Of a stretch of 58,408 bases of DNA, positions 1 through 7,540 are shown one piece after another (positions within the stretch are counted from its first letter, which is position 1; each line of letters starts with the position of its first letter). The notes under the pieces are model-generated. The model did no database searches, was not told the origin of the DNA, and saw only the letters and a list, made by a program, of their open reading frames with translations. The translations under genes were made by a program, and so were the position numbers. The DNA is from Desulfarculus sp. (GTDB taxonomy: Bacteria > Desulfobacterota > Desulfarculia > Desulfarculales > Desulfarculaceae). The stretch covers positions 1 through 58,408 of the forward strand of contig JACRDC010000074.1 in the NCBI GenBank assembly GCA_016218705.1, given 5' to 3'.

Positions 1-60
1 AAAATGCGCCTCTAAAAACCGCATCTTCCGAACCTCCTGCAACAGCTCTGTCCGCCTCAT
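1..60 (-). CDS. Transposase N-terminus (partial, runs off the left edge)
   Basis: Reading leftward from 60, an ATG opens a frame beginning MRRTELLQEVRKMRF, which stays open to the window edge. A strong ribosome site (GGAGGT) lies about 8 bases upstream. From memory, this opening resembles DDE transposases of the ISNCY/IS1202-like group that start MRRTELLQE; only 20 residues are visible, so the family is tentative. The terminal repeats at 87-136 lie just upstream, as expected for the 5' end of an insertion sequence. The gene is cut by the window, not visibly broken. Confidence 0.6.
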   Translation of the reverse strand, partial: MRRTELLQEVRKMRFLEAHF

Positions 61-86
61 CGGGGCACCTCCATGGACCCCAACTC

Positions 87-136
87 AAACCGGACAACTC
101 ATGTGCTACAAGTCCGGACAGTTTATGTGTCAGCTA
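87..136. repeat. Insertion-sequence left end with two tandem subterminal repeats
   Basis: Two copies of a related ~22-base motif lie in tandem: CCGGACAACTCATGTGCTAC at 90-109 and a variant beginning CCGGACAGTTTATGTG at 115. The same motif (ACATAAACTGTCCGG) recurs in inverted sense at 58288-58321. Tandem subterminal repeats next to a transposase start are typical transposase-binding ends. The exact outer boundary and any target duplication cannot be fixed from one end. Confidence 0.6.
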
Positions 137-410
137 CACACAAGGGCCTGCTGCTTGCCAAGCCGCCCATTACAGGCTAAAGTTCTTGGTGCGGCGCCAG
201 GCCCTTGCCGGCCGGCGGCCGCGGAGCAACCCAGCAGCCTCTCGCAGGCCCGCAGCGGCGGCCAGGCGCAATCCCTTGCCCGGCCCGGAGCGTCCGCGCG
301 GGACCAGGACTCGGAGGCGTCCGCCAGCCCCCGCAGACATTCGCGCCAACCCACCCCGCCCGGCCACGGCCCATCGCCCCCGGGCGGGACGCCCGCGTAA
401 AGGAGCCCAC
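137..410. other. Gene-free GC-rich stretch upstream of the MoxR gene
   Basis: Between the insertion-sequence end and the MoxR start I see no coding frame I can support, no clear -35/-10 pair and no terminator. The MoxR ribosome site (AAAGGAG) lies at its right edge. The insertion sequence may have displaced the native upstream region. Confidence 0.5.
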
Positions 411-1274
411 ATGTCCAAGAGTTTCGACCGCTTCAACGGCACCGAGAAATACATCGTCTCCCCGGCCTTGCGCGATGTGGTCAACGTGGCCATCAGCCTG
501 GGCCGCCCGCTGTTGGTCAAGGGCGAGCCCGGCACCGGCAAGACGCTCCTGGCCCACAACATCGCCCGCGCGCTCGGCAAGGACCTCCTCATCTGGAACG
601 TCAAGTCCACCACCAAGGCCAAGGACGGGCTCTACGTCTACGACACCGTGCAGCGCCTCAATGACTCGCGCTTCGGCACCGGCGACGTCAGCGACATCAA
701 GCGCTACATCCACCTGGGCCAACTGGGGCGCTCCTTCACCACCGCCGAGCAGGTGGTGCTCCTGATAGACGAGATAGACAAGGCCGACCTGGAGTTCCCC
801 AACGATCTGCTCAACGAACTCGATGAGATGAGCTTCTACATCCCCGAGACCGACGAGACCATCGAGGCGGCCCAGCGGCCCATCGTGGTCATCACCAGCA
901 ACTCCGAGAAGGAGCTGCCCGACGCCTTTTTGCGGCGCTGCGTGTTCCACTACATCGAGTTCCCCGACGCCGACCTGATGAAGGACATCGTGCACGTGCA
1001 CTTCCCCAACCTGGAGAAGAAGCTGCTCAAGGAGGTCCTGAACCGCTTCTATTGGCTCAGGCAGATTGACAACTTCCGCAAGAAGCCCTCCACCAGCGAG
1101 TTGCTGGACTGGATTCAGGCCTTGATCGCCGGGGGCATCGAGCCCGAGAAGGTGGCCAAGGAGCTGCCCTTTGCCGGCGCGCTCATCAAGAAGGAACAGG
1201 ACGTGGAGGTCTTGCAGGCCGCCCTGGAGCGCAGCGGCAAGAGCGGACCGCTGGGACTGCGCAGCCGGTTCTAG
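411..1274 (+). CDS. MoxR-family AAA+ ATPase
   Basis: A 287-residue AAA+ ATPase of the MoxR type, a cytoplasmic chaperone-like ATPase that usually works with a von Willebrand A partner to mature or insert metal cofactors. Walker A is GEPGTGKT (residues 38-45), Walker B is LLIDEID (about 117-123), and a sensor-like ITSNSEKELPDAFLRRC follows at about 161-177. The start is set by AAAGGAG six bases before ATG 411; a longer in-frame extension upstream is arginine/proline-rich junk. The VWA gene follows 12 bases downstream, so the two are one operon. The substrate is unknown. Confidence 0.9.
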   Translation: MSKSFDRFNGTEKYIVSPALRDVVNVAISLGRPLLVKGEPGTGKTLLAHNIARALGKDLLIWNVKSTTKAKDGLYVYDTVQRLNDSRFGTGDVSDIKRYIHLGQLGRSFTTAEQVVLLIDEIDKADLEFPNDLLNELDEMSFYIPETDETIEAAQRPIVVITSNSEKELPDAFLRRCVFHYIEFPDADLMKDIVHVHFPNLEKKLLKEVLNRFYWLRQIDNFRKKPSTSELLDWIQALIAGGIEPEKVAKELPFAGALIKKEQDVEVLQAALERSGKSGPLGLRSRF

Positions 1275-1286
1275 GAAGGCCGTCCC

Positions 1287-2459
1287 ATGTTCATGGATTT
1301 CTTCTACACCCTGCGCCAGCTCAAGGTCCCGGTCTCGGTGACCGAGTGGATGACGCTCATGGAGGCGCTCAGCAAGGGCCACGCCCAGAGTAGCCTCACC
1401 AGCTTTTACCACCTGGCCCGGGCGGTGCTCATCAAGTCCGAGACCTTCTACGACCAGTACGACCAGGCCTTTGCCCACGTCTTTCGCCAGGCGGCCCTGC
1501 CGCCCGACATCCGCCAGGAGATCCTGGACTGGCTGGCCGACCCGCTGAACCGCCTGGAGCTGTCCGACGAGGAGATTGCGAAGCTCCAGCGCTGGGACTT
1601 GGACAAGCTGCGCGAGGAGCTGGACAAGCGCCTCAACGAGCAGGACGAGCGCCACGACGGCGGCTCGCGTTGGATCGGCACCGGAGGCACCAGCCCCTTT
1701 GGCCACTCGGGCGCCCACCCGGCCGGCATACGTATCGGCGGCGAGGGAGGTGGCGGCCGGGCCATCCAGATCGCCGCCGCCCGGCGTTTCCGCAACTACC
1801 GCACCGACGTGGCCCTGGACGTGCGCCAGATCAAGGTGGCGCTCAAAAAGCTCAGGCAGTTCGCCAAGGAAGGCCCCGAGGACGAGCTGGACATTGACCT
1901 GACCATAGACAAGACCTGCCGCGAGGCCGGCGAGATCGAGCTGGTCTTCACCCGGGCGCGCAAGAACACGGTCAAGGTGCTGCTGTTGATGGACTCGGGC
2001 GGCTCCATGACCCCCTACAGCCGCCTGGTGAGCCGTCTGTTCTCGGCCGCCCACCAGATGAGCCACTTCCGCGACCTCAAGGCCTATTACTTCCACAATT
2101 GCATTTACCAGGACCTGTACAAGGACATCTACAACAACGATGTGGAGCCCACCGCCGGGATGCTCAAGAACCTGGACGGCGACTACAAGGTGATCCTGGT
2201 GGGCGACGCCTACATGGCGCCCAGCGAATTGATGAGCGTGGGCGGGGCCATTGACTACTACTACCACAACGAGACGCCGGGCCATGAATGGCTCAGCCGC
2301 ATCGCCGACCACTTCCGCAACTGCGTGTGGCTAAACCCCCTGCCCCAGATGGCCTGGGTACACCCCACCATCAAGGCCATCGGCCATGTCTTCCCCATGT
2401 ACCCGCTGACCCTGGATGGCTTGGAAGAGGCGGTGAGAAAGCTGATTGTGAAGCACTGA
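1287..2459 (+). CDS. VWA-domain protein (CoxE-like), partner of the MoxR ATPase
   Basis: A 390-residue protein whose C-terminal half is a von Willebrand A domain. The metal-ion-dependent adhesion site appears as DSGGS at residues 236-240 after a hydrophobic strand (VLLLM), and a second strand with VGDAYM lies near 305. A glycine-rich linker (about 125-158) separates a helical N-terminal region. There is no signal peptide, so it is cytoplasmic. MoxR-VWA pairs act together on metalloenzyme partners (as in CoxDE or NorQD); none is encoded here. No metalloenzyme or thioether gene lies next to the pair. Confidence 0.85.
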   Translation: MFMDFFYTLRQLKVPVSVTEWMTLMEALSKGHAQSSLTSFYHLARAVLIKSETFYDQYDQAFAHVFRQAALPPDIRQEILDWLADPLNRLELSDEEIAKLQRWDLDKLREELDKRLNEQDERHDGGSRWIGTGGTSPFGHSGAHPAGIRIGGEGGGGRAIQIAAARRFRNYRTDVALDVRQIKVALKKLRQFAKEGPEDELDIDLTIDKTCREAGEIELVFTRARKNTVKVLLLMDSGGSMTPYSRLVSRLFSAAHQMSHFRDLKAYYFHNCIYQDLYKDIYNNDVEPTAGMLKNLDGDYKVILVGDAYMAPSELMSVGGAIDYYYHNETPGHEWLSRIADHFRNCVWLNPLPQMAWVHPTIKAIGHVFPMYPLTLDGLEEAVRKLIVKH

Positions 2460-2490
2460 GGCGGGGCCTTATCAACACCACAGAAAATAG

Positions 2491-2604
2491 CCGTCATTGC
2501 GAGGAGCGTTAGCGACGAAGCAATCTTCCGTTTCGCTCTCCACCTAACTTCAGCATCGCATAAGAGCGAAACGGAAGATTGCTTCACTGCGTTCGCAATG
2601 ACGG
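2491..2604. repeat. Long palindromic repeat (REP-like)
   Basis: Left arm 2491-2538 (CCGTCATTGCGAGGAGCG...) and right arm 2563-2604 (...GTTCGCAATGACGG) form a long, slightly imperfect stem with a ~24-base loop. Such CGTCATTGCGAGG / AAGCAATCT palindromes are widespread dispersed repeats in Desulfobacterota and other phyla. It lies between the VWA gene and the convergent antitoxin gene and may also act as a factor-independent terminator, though no T-run follows. Confidence 0.85.
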
Positions 2605-2651
2605 CTGTTCGCAGGATTGTGAAAACCGTGCGAGCTAGGAGGCGCGGGCCT

Positions 2652-2918
2652 TCACCTCCCCAACTCTTTCTTCACCTGCTCCCAAGGAACATTATCTCCC
2701 CCTTCGGCCAAGGCCTTGCGGGCTTCCCGCAGGTCAATGGCGTCTTCCCTGGCCTCCAGGTATTGGGCGTCCTCCACGTGCACTAACGCCAGCCAGGGCT
2801 TGCCCCGGCGGGTGACGATGATGCGGTGGCCGTCGCCCGACACCATGTTCCCCAACTCTTCAAAATTGCCACGTAGCTCGCTCAGGGTTACGTGCAACAT
2901 GCCCCCCTCCTGCTGCAT
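2652..2918 (-). CDS. Phd/YefM-type antitoxin, orphan
   Basis: An 88-residue protein with the Phd/YefM pattern: a short N-terminal DNA-binding region (VTLSELRGNFEEL), then a strand pair with IIVTRRGKPWLALV. Such proteins bind their operator and neutralise a RelE- or Doc-type toxin. ATG 2918 is preceded by AAAGGAGG; ATG 2900 also has a good site (AGGAGG), so the N-terminus could be six residues shorter. No toxin gene follows: downstream is only the 2491-2604 palindrome, and upstream is an unrelated binding protein. Confidence 0.75.
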   Translation of the reverse strand: MQQEGGMLHVTLSELRGNFEELGNMVSGDGHRIIVTRRGKPWLALVHVEDAQYLEAREDAIDLREARKALAEGGDNVPWEQVKKELGR

Positions 2919-2940
2919 ACTGCCTCCTTTCACGATTCTC

Positions 2941-3720
2941 TCACTCCCCCGCACCCGCGAAGTCCACGCCATGCCTGGCCAGGATATCCCGGTATTCCGG
3001 GGTCTGCTTGAAGCGTGCCAGGGCCTGGGAGAAGTCCAGGCAGAGGCCCTGCAATTCCTTATGCCGCGAGAAGCCCACGTACAATCTCTGGGTGTGTATG
3101 GGCGGCTCCAGGAAGCTTAAGCCCTCCAGCACGCCCATCTGGCGGGCCAGGCCGCTTATCACGGCCTGGTTCTCGGCGGCCAGGTCGTTGCGGCCCGAGA
3201 GCACCTTGCGGATCAAGAGCTTGGCGTCGCTCACTTCCTCCTTGCGCAAGCCTGAAGCCTGGTCAAAGGCAGGGCCATAGCTGAAGCCGGCGATGACGCC
3301 GATGGTGTAGTCCGCCAGGCCGGCATAGGTGCCGTCAAAGGCGATTGTCCTGCCGGCGGTGGTGAAGAACACGGTGCGCGAGATGCTGATGTGCTCGTCG
3401 GGAAAGAGGGTGTATTCCTGGCGCTCGTCGGTCTTGAGCAGGGAGATCAGGGCGTGGGCCTCGCCGCTCTTCATGGCCGACAGGCAGCGCTTCCAGGGGT
3501 ATTGCACGAACTCGGCCTCCAGACCCATGGCGCTGGCCACGGCCTGGAATATCTCGATCTCAAAGCCGGCGGGCCGGCCCTGCTCCAGGTAGGTGTAGGG
3601 GAACCACTCGGTGAAGACCACGCGCAGCCTGGCCTCCTGGGCGGCGGCCGGCGGGGTCGCCACCAGTAGGCAGGCCAGCAGGGTCAGCAGCCCCAGGGCA
3701 GGTGAGGCTTTCATACGCAT
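2941..3720 (-). CDS. Periplasmic solute-binding protein, family 3
   Basis: A 259-residue exported protein. It has a cleavable signal peptide (residues ~1-27, ending AAAQEA) and a family 3 extracellular solute-binding fold of the kind used by polar amino-acid ABC importers: FTEWFPYTY, then PAGFEIEIFQAVASAMG, then VQYPWKRCLSAMKSGE. No permease or ATPase gene is adjacent, so it is a stand-alone binding protein; such lone members also serve as sensors. ATG 3714 (third residue) has a slightly better upstream G-rich site than ATG 3720. The ligand cannot be told from sequence. Confidence 0.8.
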   Translation of the reverse strand: MRMKASPALGLLTLLACLLVATPPAAAQEARLRVVFTEWFPYTYLEQGRPAGFEIEIFQAVASAMGLEAEFVQYPWKRCLSAMKSGEAHALISLLKTDERQEYTLFPDEHISISRTVFFTTAGRTIAFDGTYAGLADYTIGVIAGFSYGPAFDQASGLRKEEVSDAKLLIRKVLSGRNDLAAENQAVISGLARQMGVLEGLSFLEPPIHTQRLYVGFSRHKELQGLCLDFSQALARFKQTPEYRDILARHGVDFAGAGE

Positions 3721-3790
3721 CCCCAGGTTGATTATCGCCTGGGTACAGTATGAGCCCTGGCCGCCGCTCTTGCCTAGGGCCTGCTTGGGG

Positions 3791-4153
3791 CTAGACCTGC
3801 CCCACTAGGTAGACGCCCAGCATGATGGCCCCCAGGCCCAGGTACTGCCGCCAGGCCAGGGCCTCGCCGAAAATCAGGGCCGCGCCCAGCACCAGCACCA
3901 GGAAGTTGATGCCGTTGATGGCCGGATAGGCCACCGAGACCGGGGCCCGGTCCAGGGCCTTGGCCAAGAGGATGATGTTGAGCAGGTAGAAGACGATGGC
4001 CCCCAGGAACCAGGGCGAGAAGACCAGGGAAGCCAGGCCCGGGTCGCCGGGGTTGAGGCGGGACTTCTTGACCAGCAGATGCCCCGCGGCGGCGCTGACC
4101 CCCGACAGGGAGATGTAGAGCCAGCCCAGCAGGTCCAGCGAGAGCGTTGCCAT
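3791..4153 (-). CDS. Small DMT/SMR-type membrane transporter
   Basis: A 120-residue protein with four predicted membrane helices (about 8-28, 45-65, 75-92, 98-118), the size and layout of small multidrug-resistance or half-size EamA proteins that work as dimers. The motif APVSVAYPAINGINFLVLVLG fits the DMT superfamily third helix. The conserved N-terminal glutamate of classical EmrE pumps is not seen, so an EamA/ArnE-like role is as likely as drug efflux. A GGGAGGGG ribosome site precedes ATG 4153. Confidence 0.7.
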   Translation of the reverse strand: MATLSLDLLGWLYISLSGVSAAAGHLLVKKSRLNPGDPGLASLVFSPWFLGAIVFYLLNIILLAKALDRAPVSVAYPAINGINFLVLVLGAALIFGEALAWRQYLGLGAIMLGVYLVGQV

Positions 4154-4214
4154 GCCACCCCTCCCCAGGCTGAAGTGCCGCCCTTAATGCCTTTACTGCG
4201 GGTACGCGCGGTTT

Positions 4215-4451
4215 CTACATCACCGCTTGCACGCTGGTCACGCTCGGCAGTTCCTCACGCAGGGCTTTTTCGATGACGTTGTGCAGGGTGGCGCCGGCGC
4301 TTTTGCAGCCCGAGCAGGCGCCCATGAGGCGCACCAGCACCACGCCCTGGCCGTTGACGCCCAGTAGCTGCACGTTGCCGCCGTGCTTGATTAGCTCACC
4401 CCGGCACTTGTCCAGGGCGGCCTCGACCTCTTGGCGGGTGGGCGCGGCCAT
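4215..4451 (-). CDS. NifU C-terminal-like Fe-S scaffold protein
   Basis: A 78-residue NifU-like domain. The cluster-binding CSGC motif is at residues 46-49 in the typical setting VRLMGACSGCKSAGATL. Such proteins hold a transient [4Fe-4S] cluster for transfer to apo-proteins. The ATG at 4451 shares a base with the mrp stop codon (TGATG), so translation is probably coupled; a GTG at 4454 is an alternative. Pairing with an Mrp ATPase makes sense, since both handle nascent Fe-S clusters. Confidence 0.88.
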   Translation of the reverse strand: MAAPTRQEVEAALDKCRGELIKHGGNVQLLGVNGQGVVLVRLMGACSGCKSAGATLHNVIEKALREELPSVTSVQAVM

Positions 4452-5515
4452 CACTTCACCTCCGGGGCCAGGTTCAGGCGGGCGGCCACTTGGCGGGCCA
4501 GCTCCTGGTAGGCCTGGCCCGAGGCGGCGTTGGATTCCACGATGGGCCGGCCCACGTCCATGGCCTCGCGCACGGCCTTGTCCAGGGGGATCTCGCCCAA
4601 AAAGGGCACGCCCAGGCGCGCCGCCAGGGGCCGCACCGAGCCGTGGCCGAAGATCTCGTGGCGGCTGTCGCAGTCAGGACAGATGAAGTAGCTCATGTTC
4701 TCCACGATGCCCAGCACCGGGGCGTTCGTGTGGTTGAACATGTCCACGGCCTTGATGGCGTCCACCAGTGCCACGTCTTGGGGGGTGGTCACCACCACGG
4801 CGCCGGCGATGGGCACCTCCTGGGTCATGGTGATCTGGATGTCACCGGTGCCGGGAGGCAAATCCAGCACCAGCACGTCCAGGGGCGCCCAGGCCACCTC
4901 GTGCAGCAGTTGCTTGACGGCCTTCATGAGGATGGGGCCGCGCCAGATCAGGGCGCGCTCGGCCCCCACCAGGAAGCCGATGGAGAGCACCTTGATGCCG
5001 TGGGCCTGCACCGGGGCGATCTTGCCGTTCTCGGCGTCGCCGGGCTGGGCGCCCTGCAACCCCAGCATCAGGGGGATGGAGGGGCCGTAGAGGTCCAGGT
5101 CCAAGAGGCCCACCTTGAGGCCCTGCTGGGCCAGGCCCAGGGCCAAGTTGACGGCCACCGTGGACTTGCCCACCCCGCCCTTGCCCGAGGCCACGGGCAC
5201 CACGGCCTTGACGCCCTCCAGGGGGCGCGGGCCGGCGGGCTTCTTGGGCTGGGGCGGCTCGGGCACGTCCAGCTCCAACTCGCTCACGCCAGCCAGGCCG
5301 GAGATCACGCCGGCGATGTCGTTCTCCAACTGCTCGCGCACCTCGGGTGGGGCGGCCAGGGGCCTGAGGCGCACCACGGCGCGGGTACCGTCCAGGCGGG
5401 CCTCCAGCACCAAGTCCATGCTCACGATGTCTGCATCAAAGCCGGGGTAGCGCACGTTGGCCAGCGCCTGGGCAAAGACCGGCGAGATGACGGGTTTGTC
5501 TGAATTGGGCGTCAT
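4451..5515 (-). CDS. mrp: Mrp/ApbC-type P-loop ATPase for Fe-S cluster delivery
   Basis: A 354-residue cytoplasmic ATPase with an N-terminal MIP18/DUF59 domain (about 8-84) and a C-terminal Mrp/NBP35 ATPase. The deviant Walker A is GKGGVGKST (111-119); a CPDC motif in YFICPDCDS is the cluster-binding pair of this family. It carries and delivers [4Fe-4S] clusters as a dimer. The start at 5515 is chosen because AGGAGC precedes it; an upstream in-frame extension runs through the hairpin repeat at 5528-5687 and is not credible. The nifU-like gene follows directly. Confidence 0.93.
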   Translation of the reverse strand: MTPNSDKPVISPVFAQALANVRYPGFDADIVSMDLVLEARLDGTRAVVRLRPLAAPPEVREQLENDIAGVISGLAGVSELELDVPEPPQPKKPAGPRPLEGVKAVVPVASGKGGVGKSTVAVNLALGLAQQGLKVGLLDLDLYGPSIPLMLGLQGAQPGDAENGKIAPVQAHGIKVLSIGFLVGAERALIWRGPILMKAVKQLLHEVAWAPLDVLVLDLPPGTGDIQITMTQEVPIAGAVVVTTPQDVALVDAIKAVDMFNHTNAPVLGIVENMSYFICPDCDSRHEIFGHGSVRPLAARLGVPFLGEIPLDKAVREAMDVGRPIVESNAASGQAYQELARQVAARLNLAPEVK

Positions 5516-5527
5516 GTCAGCTCCTAA

Positions 5528-5687
5528 TACTGATATGCAATCAAAGCCATCCATGGCTTTGATTGCTGATCGGCCGGGCAAAAGCGTGGTTTTGCCCGGT
5601 CTCCCGGGCGCTTACGCGCCCGGCGGGCCATCCATGGCCCGCATACCAAGTTGCGATCAAATTATTGGTTTGCTCGCAACTTGGTAT
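5528..5687. repeat. Five-hairpin dispersed element, copy 1
   Basis: Five perfect stems lie in series: 5537-5550/5553-5566 (14 bp), 5574-5583/5590-5599 (10 bp), 5604-5611/5616-5623 (8 bp), 5624-5631/5634-5641 (8 bp) and 5643-5656/5674-5687 (14 bp). The same array recurs inverted at 26566-26719; three of the stems are identical. It sits in the mrp leader, ending 12 bases before the start codon. The arrangement, with an ATACCAA-type terminus, suggests a miniature transposable element or a structured intergenic repeat. Confidence 0.85.
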
Positions 5688-5788
5688 AAGGAGGGTCGGG
5701 TGCGAACAACAGGCTAACTATAATCATCCGCCGGCGGATTGCCAGCAATTTGAGGGGGGCGGCGGGGAGGTCCTGGGCGCCCGGCTGC

Positions 5789-6811
5789 TCAGGACAGCAC
5801 TTCCAGGAAGGCCTCCAGGCGCAGGCGGGTGCGGCCATCCACCGGCGCCACGCGGTCGCCCTCCAGGGTGAGCATGGGCAGGCTCAGACGTGAGCGCAAG
5901 GCCAGGTCCTGCATCTGGCGGAAGCAGAAGGTCTGGGTGTAGTGGATAAGGCCGTCCAGGCGGCGCAGCCTTACCTGGCGCTCAATGTCGGCCAAGCGGT
6001 GGAACACGTCATAGGGGTAGGTGTAGCGCAGGTACTGGGCCACCAGACTGGCGTCGTCGCCTTCTGGAGGTGGGAGCATGGCGAACTGGCGGGGCACCTC
6101 GTTGAAGACCACGGCGGCGCCCATCTGCTCCAGGGTTTCATGCAGGCCGCTCATGATGGGAGGCACGCCCAGCAGGCCCAGGCGGGGGCCGTCAGTACGG
6201 GATGGGCGCTGTCCGGCCTCCCGCAAAAAGGTGCCCAGGCGGGCGTGGAAGGCCAGTGGGTCGCCTTCAAAGTCGCTGGCGCTGACCAGCCAGAGGTGGT
6301 TTTCCCCGCCGCTGACCTGGCCGGTGCGCCAGGTCAGCTCGTCCAGGCGGGCCAAGCCGCGGCGCGGGGGCAGCAAGTCACGGCGCACCTTTTCGGCGGC
6401 CTCCAGGCTGGTGCCCAGGGCGCTGGCCAGGCCGGCCAGGTGGCGGGCCAGGTCGGCGGCGCTCCGGCCATGGGGATACTCAAAGGCCAGCACCCGCCGG
6501 CCAGCCAGGGTCAGCAATTCCATGAGGGCATGGGTGTTGGAGCAGTCGCCCTGGGTGACGCCCACGATGGTGGCCACCTCGGGGTGTCGCAGGCACCAGG
6601 CGTATATGCCCTTGATCCAGGCGCAGAGGGTGGCGGGCAGGCCCAGCTCCTCGGCCTGGGCCACCAGGCCGGCGGGGTGGGGGTCGCCGATGAAGCGGTT
6701 GTTCAGGTCCACGGGCTCGAAACCGGCCGCCAGGGCCACCTCCACCGGGATGGTGGTGGTGATGCCCAAAAGGGGCCGGCTTGGCGCAGTTTCCTGGGAC
6801 TGGTCCACCAT
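5789..6811 (-). CDS. 2-hydroxyacyl-CoA dehydratase D-family protein (HgdB/BcrB-like), stand-alone
   Basis: A 340-residue member of the family that includes HgdB (2-hydroxyglutaryl-CoA dehydratase) and BcrB (benzoyl-CoA reductase). Possible cluster cysteines are Cys63 (LCAWIKG), Cys90 (GDCSNTH) and one in YTQTFCFRQMQ. Family members bind an unusual [4Fe-4S] cluster activated by an ATP-dependent HgdC-type protein; neither the partner subunit nor the activator is in the window. ATG 6811 has AAGGAG nine bases upstream; in-frame codons further upstream are antisense to the next gene. Substrate unknown; some stand-alone members are thought to act in double-cubane ATP-driven reductions. Confidence 0.75.
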   Translation of the reverse strand: MVDQSQETAPSRPLLGITTTIPVEVALAAGFEPVDLNNRFIGDPHPAGLVAQAEELGLPATLCAWIKGIYAWCLRHPEVATIVGVTQGDCSNTHALMELLTLAGRRVLAFEYPHGRSAADLARHLAGLASALGTSLEAAEKVRRDLLPPRRGLARLDELTWRTGQVSGGENHLWLVSASDFEGDPLAFHARLGTFLREAGQRPSRTDGPRLGLLGVPPIMSGLHETLEQMGAAVVFNEVPRQFAMLPPPEGDDASLVAQYLRYTYPYDVFHRLADIERQVRLRRLDGLIHYTQTFCFRQMQDLALRSRLSLPMLTLEGDRVAPVDGRTRLRLEAFLEVLS

Positions 6812-6917
6812 GGGGATAGCGCTCCTTGGTCTAGGCGCAAGCATACCGCCTATGGCCCGCCGGGCAAGGCCGCTGGCGCCGAGGCCCGGCGGGTGGTGGC
6901 TGGGTGGTGGTCGGCCC

Positions 6918-6946
6918 TTGTCCCGGGGGCATGTCGGCTTTACACT
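6918..6946 (+). promoter_or_regulatory. Possible sigma-70 promoter for the glycine-zipper lipoprotein
   Basis: TTGTCC (6918-6923) and TACACT (6941-6946) are 17 bases apart, followed by an AT-rich stretch unusual for this region. Each box matches consensus at four of six positions. The gene starts 80 bases downstream. Confidence 0.35.
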
Positions 6947-7027
6947 AAATAATATAGTCCACAATTCAACGGGTCTGGCTGCCATGGCCGATGCTGTCTG
7001 GCAAGCCGGACGAGGGGGAGGCAAGGC

Positions 7028-7429
7028 ATGCGCAAGAAATGGTACCTGAGCCGGGCCTTGGCGGCGGTGCTGGTGGTGGCCATGTTGTCCGGGTGCGCTT
7101 GGATTCAGTCCGCGCCGCCCGAGGCCAAGGGCGGGGCCGTGGGCGGCGCCGCCGGCGCCGTGACCGGAGCGCTCATAAACGGCTGGAAGGGCGGTGTCAT
7201 CGGCGGCGTCATCGGCGTGGTGGCCGGGGCCACCATCACCCACATCGCCACCAAGGCCTCCCGCGAGGCGGCCCAAAACAAGAAGCCGGTGTCCTACACC
7301 AGCGATGGCGGCACCCATCGCGTGGAGGCCTATCCCGTGGCCAGCAAGGGCCGTTGCCACACCGTCAAGGAGAAGTACTACGAGGGCGGCCAGATGGTGA
7401 AGGAGACCGAGCGGGAGGTCTGCGACTAG
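7028..7429 (+). CDS. Glycine-zipper lipoprotein
   Basis: A 133-residue lipoprotein. The signal peptide ends in a lipobox, LSGC, at about residues 20-23. A glycine-zipper segment follows (GGAVGGAAGAVTGALI ... GGVIGGVIGVVAGA, about 35-70), as in 17-kDa surface antigens and SlyB-like outer-membrane lipoproteins, and then a polar C-terminal domain with two cysteines (GRCHTV, EVCD) that could form a disulfide. A strong GGGGGAGG ribosome site precedes the ATG. Probably envelope-associated; specific role unknown. Confidence 0.8.
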   Translation: MRKKWYLSRALAAVLVVAMLSGCAWIQSAPPEAKGGAVGGAAGAVTGALINGWKGGVIGGVIGVVAGATITHIATKASREAAQNKKPVSYTSDGGTHRVEAYPVASKGRCHTVKEKYYEGGQMVKETEREVCD

Positions 7430-7540
7430 GCCCAGCCCCGCTAGCGCCGCCGGCGCGGCGGGTGGGCGGGGGCCAGGGCCTTTGACTTGGCCGGATTCCT
7501 GGGATAGCCTTTGGGCGCGGACCACACCCAGGAGGGGAGC

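Noticed and set aside
177-2312. A 711-codon open frame antisense to the MoxR and VWA genes
   Set aside because: Valine/leucine/histidine-rich translation typical of the complementary frame of GC-rich genes; the sense strand carries two motif-complete proteins.
5516-5581. A 22-residue N-terminal extension of the Mrp ATPase
   Set aside because: It would be translated from the hairpin repeat; ATG 5515 has its own ribosome site and the family domain starts right after it.
5528-5687. Serial hairpins as a possible CRISPR array
   Set aside because: The stems differ from each other and there are no repeat-spacer units; no cas genes are present anywhere in the window.
5563-5871. Rightward open frame through the five-hairpin element
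   Set aside because: Composed of repeat sequence and the antisense end of the dehydratase gene; no ribosome site or family match.
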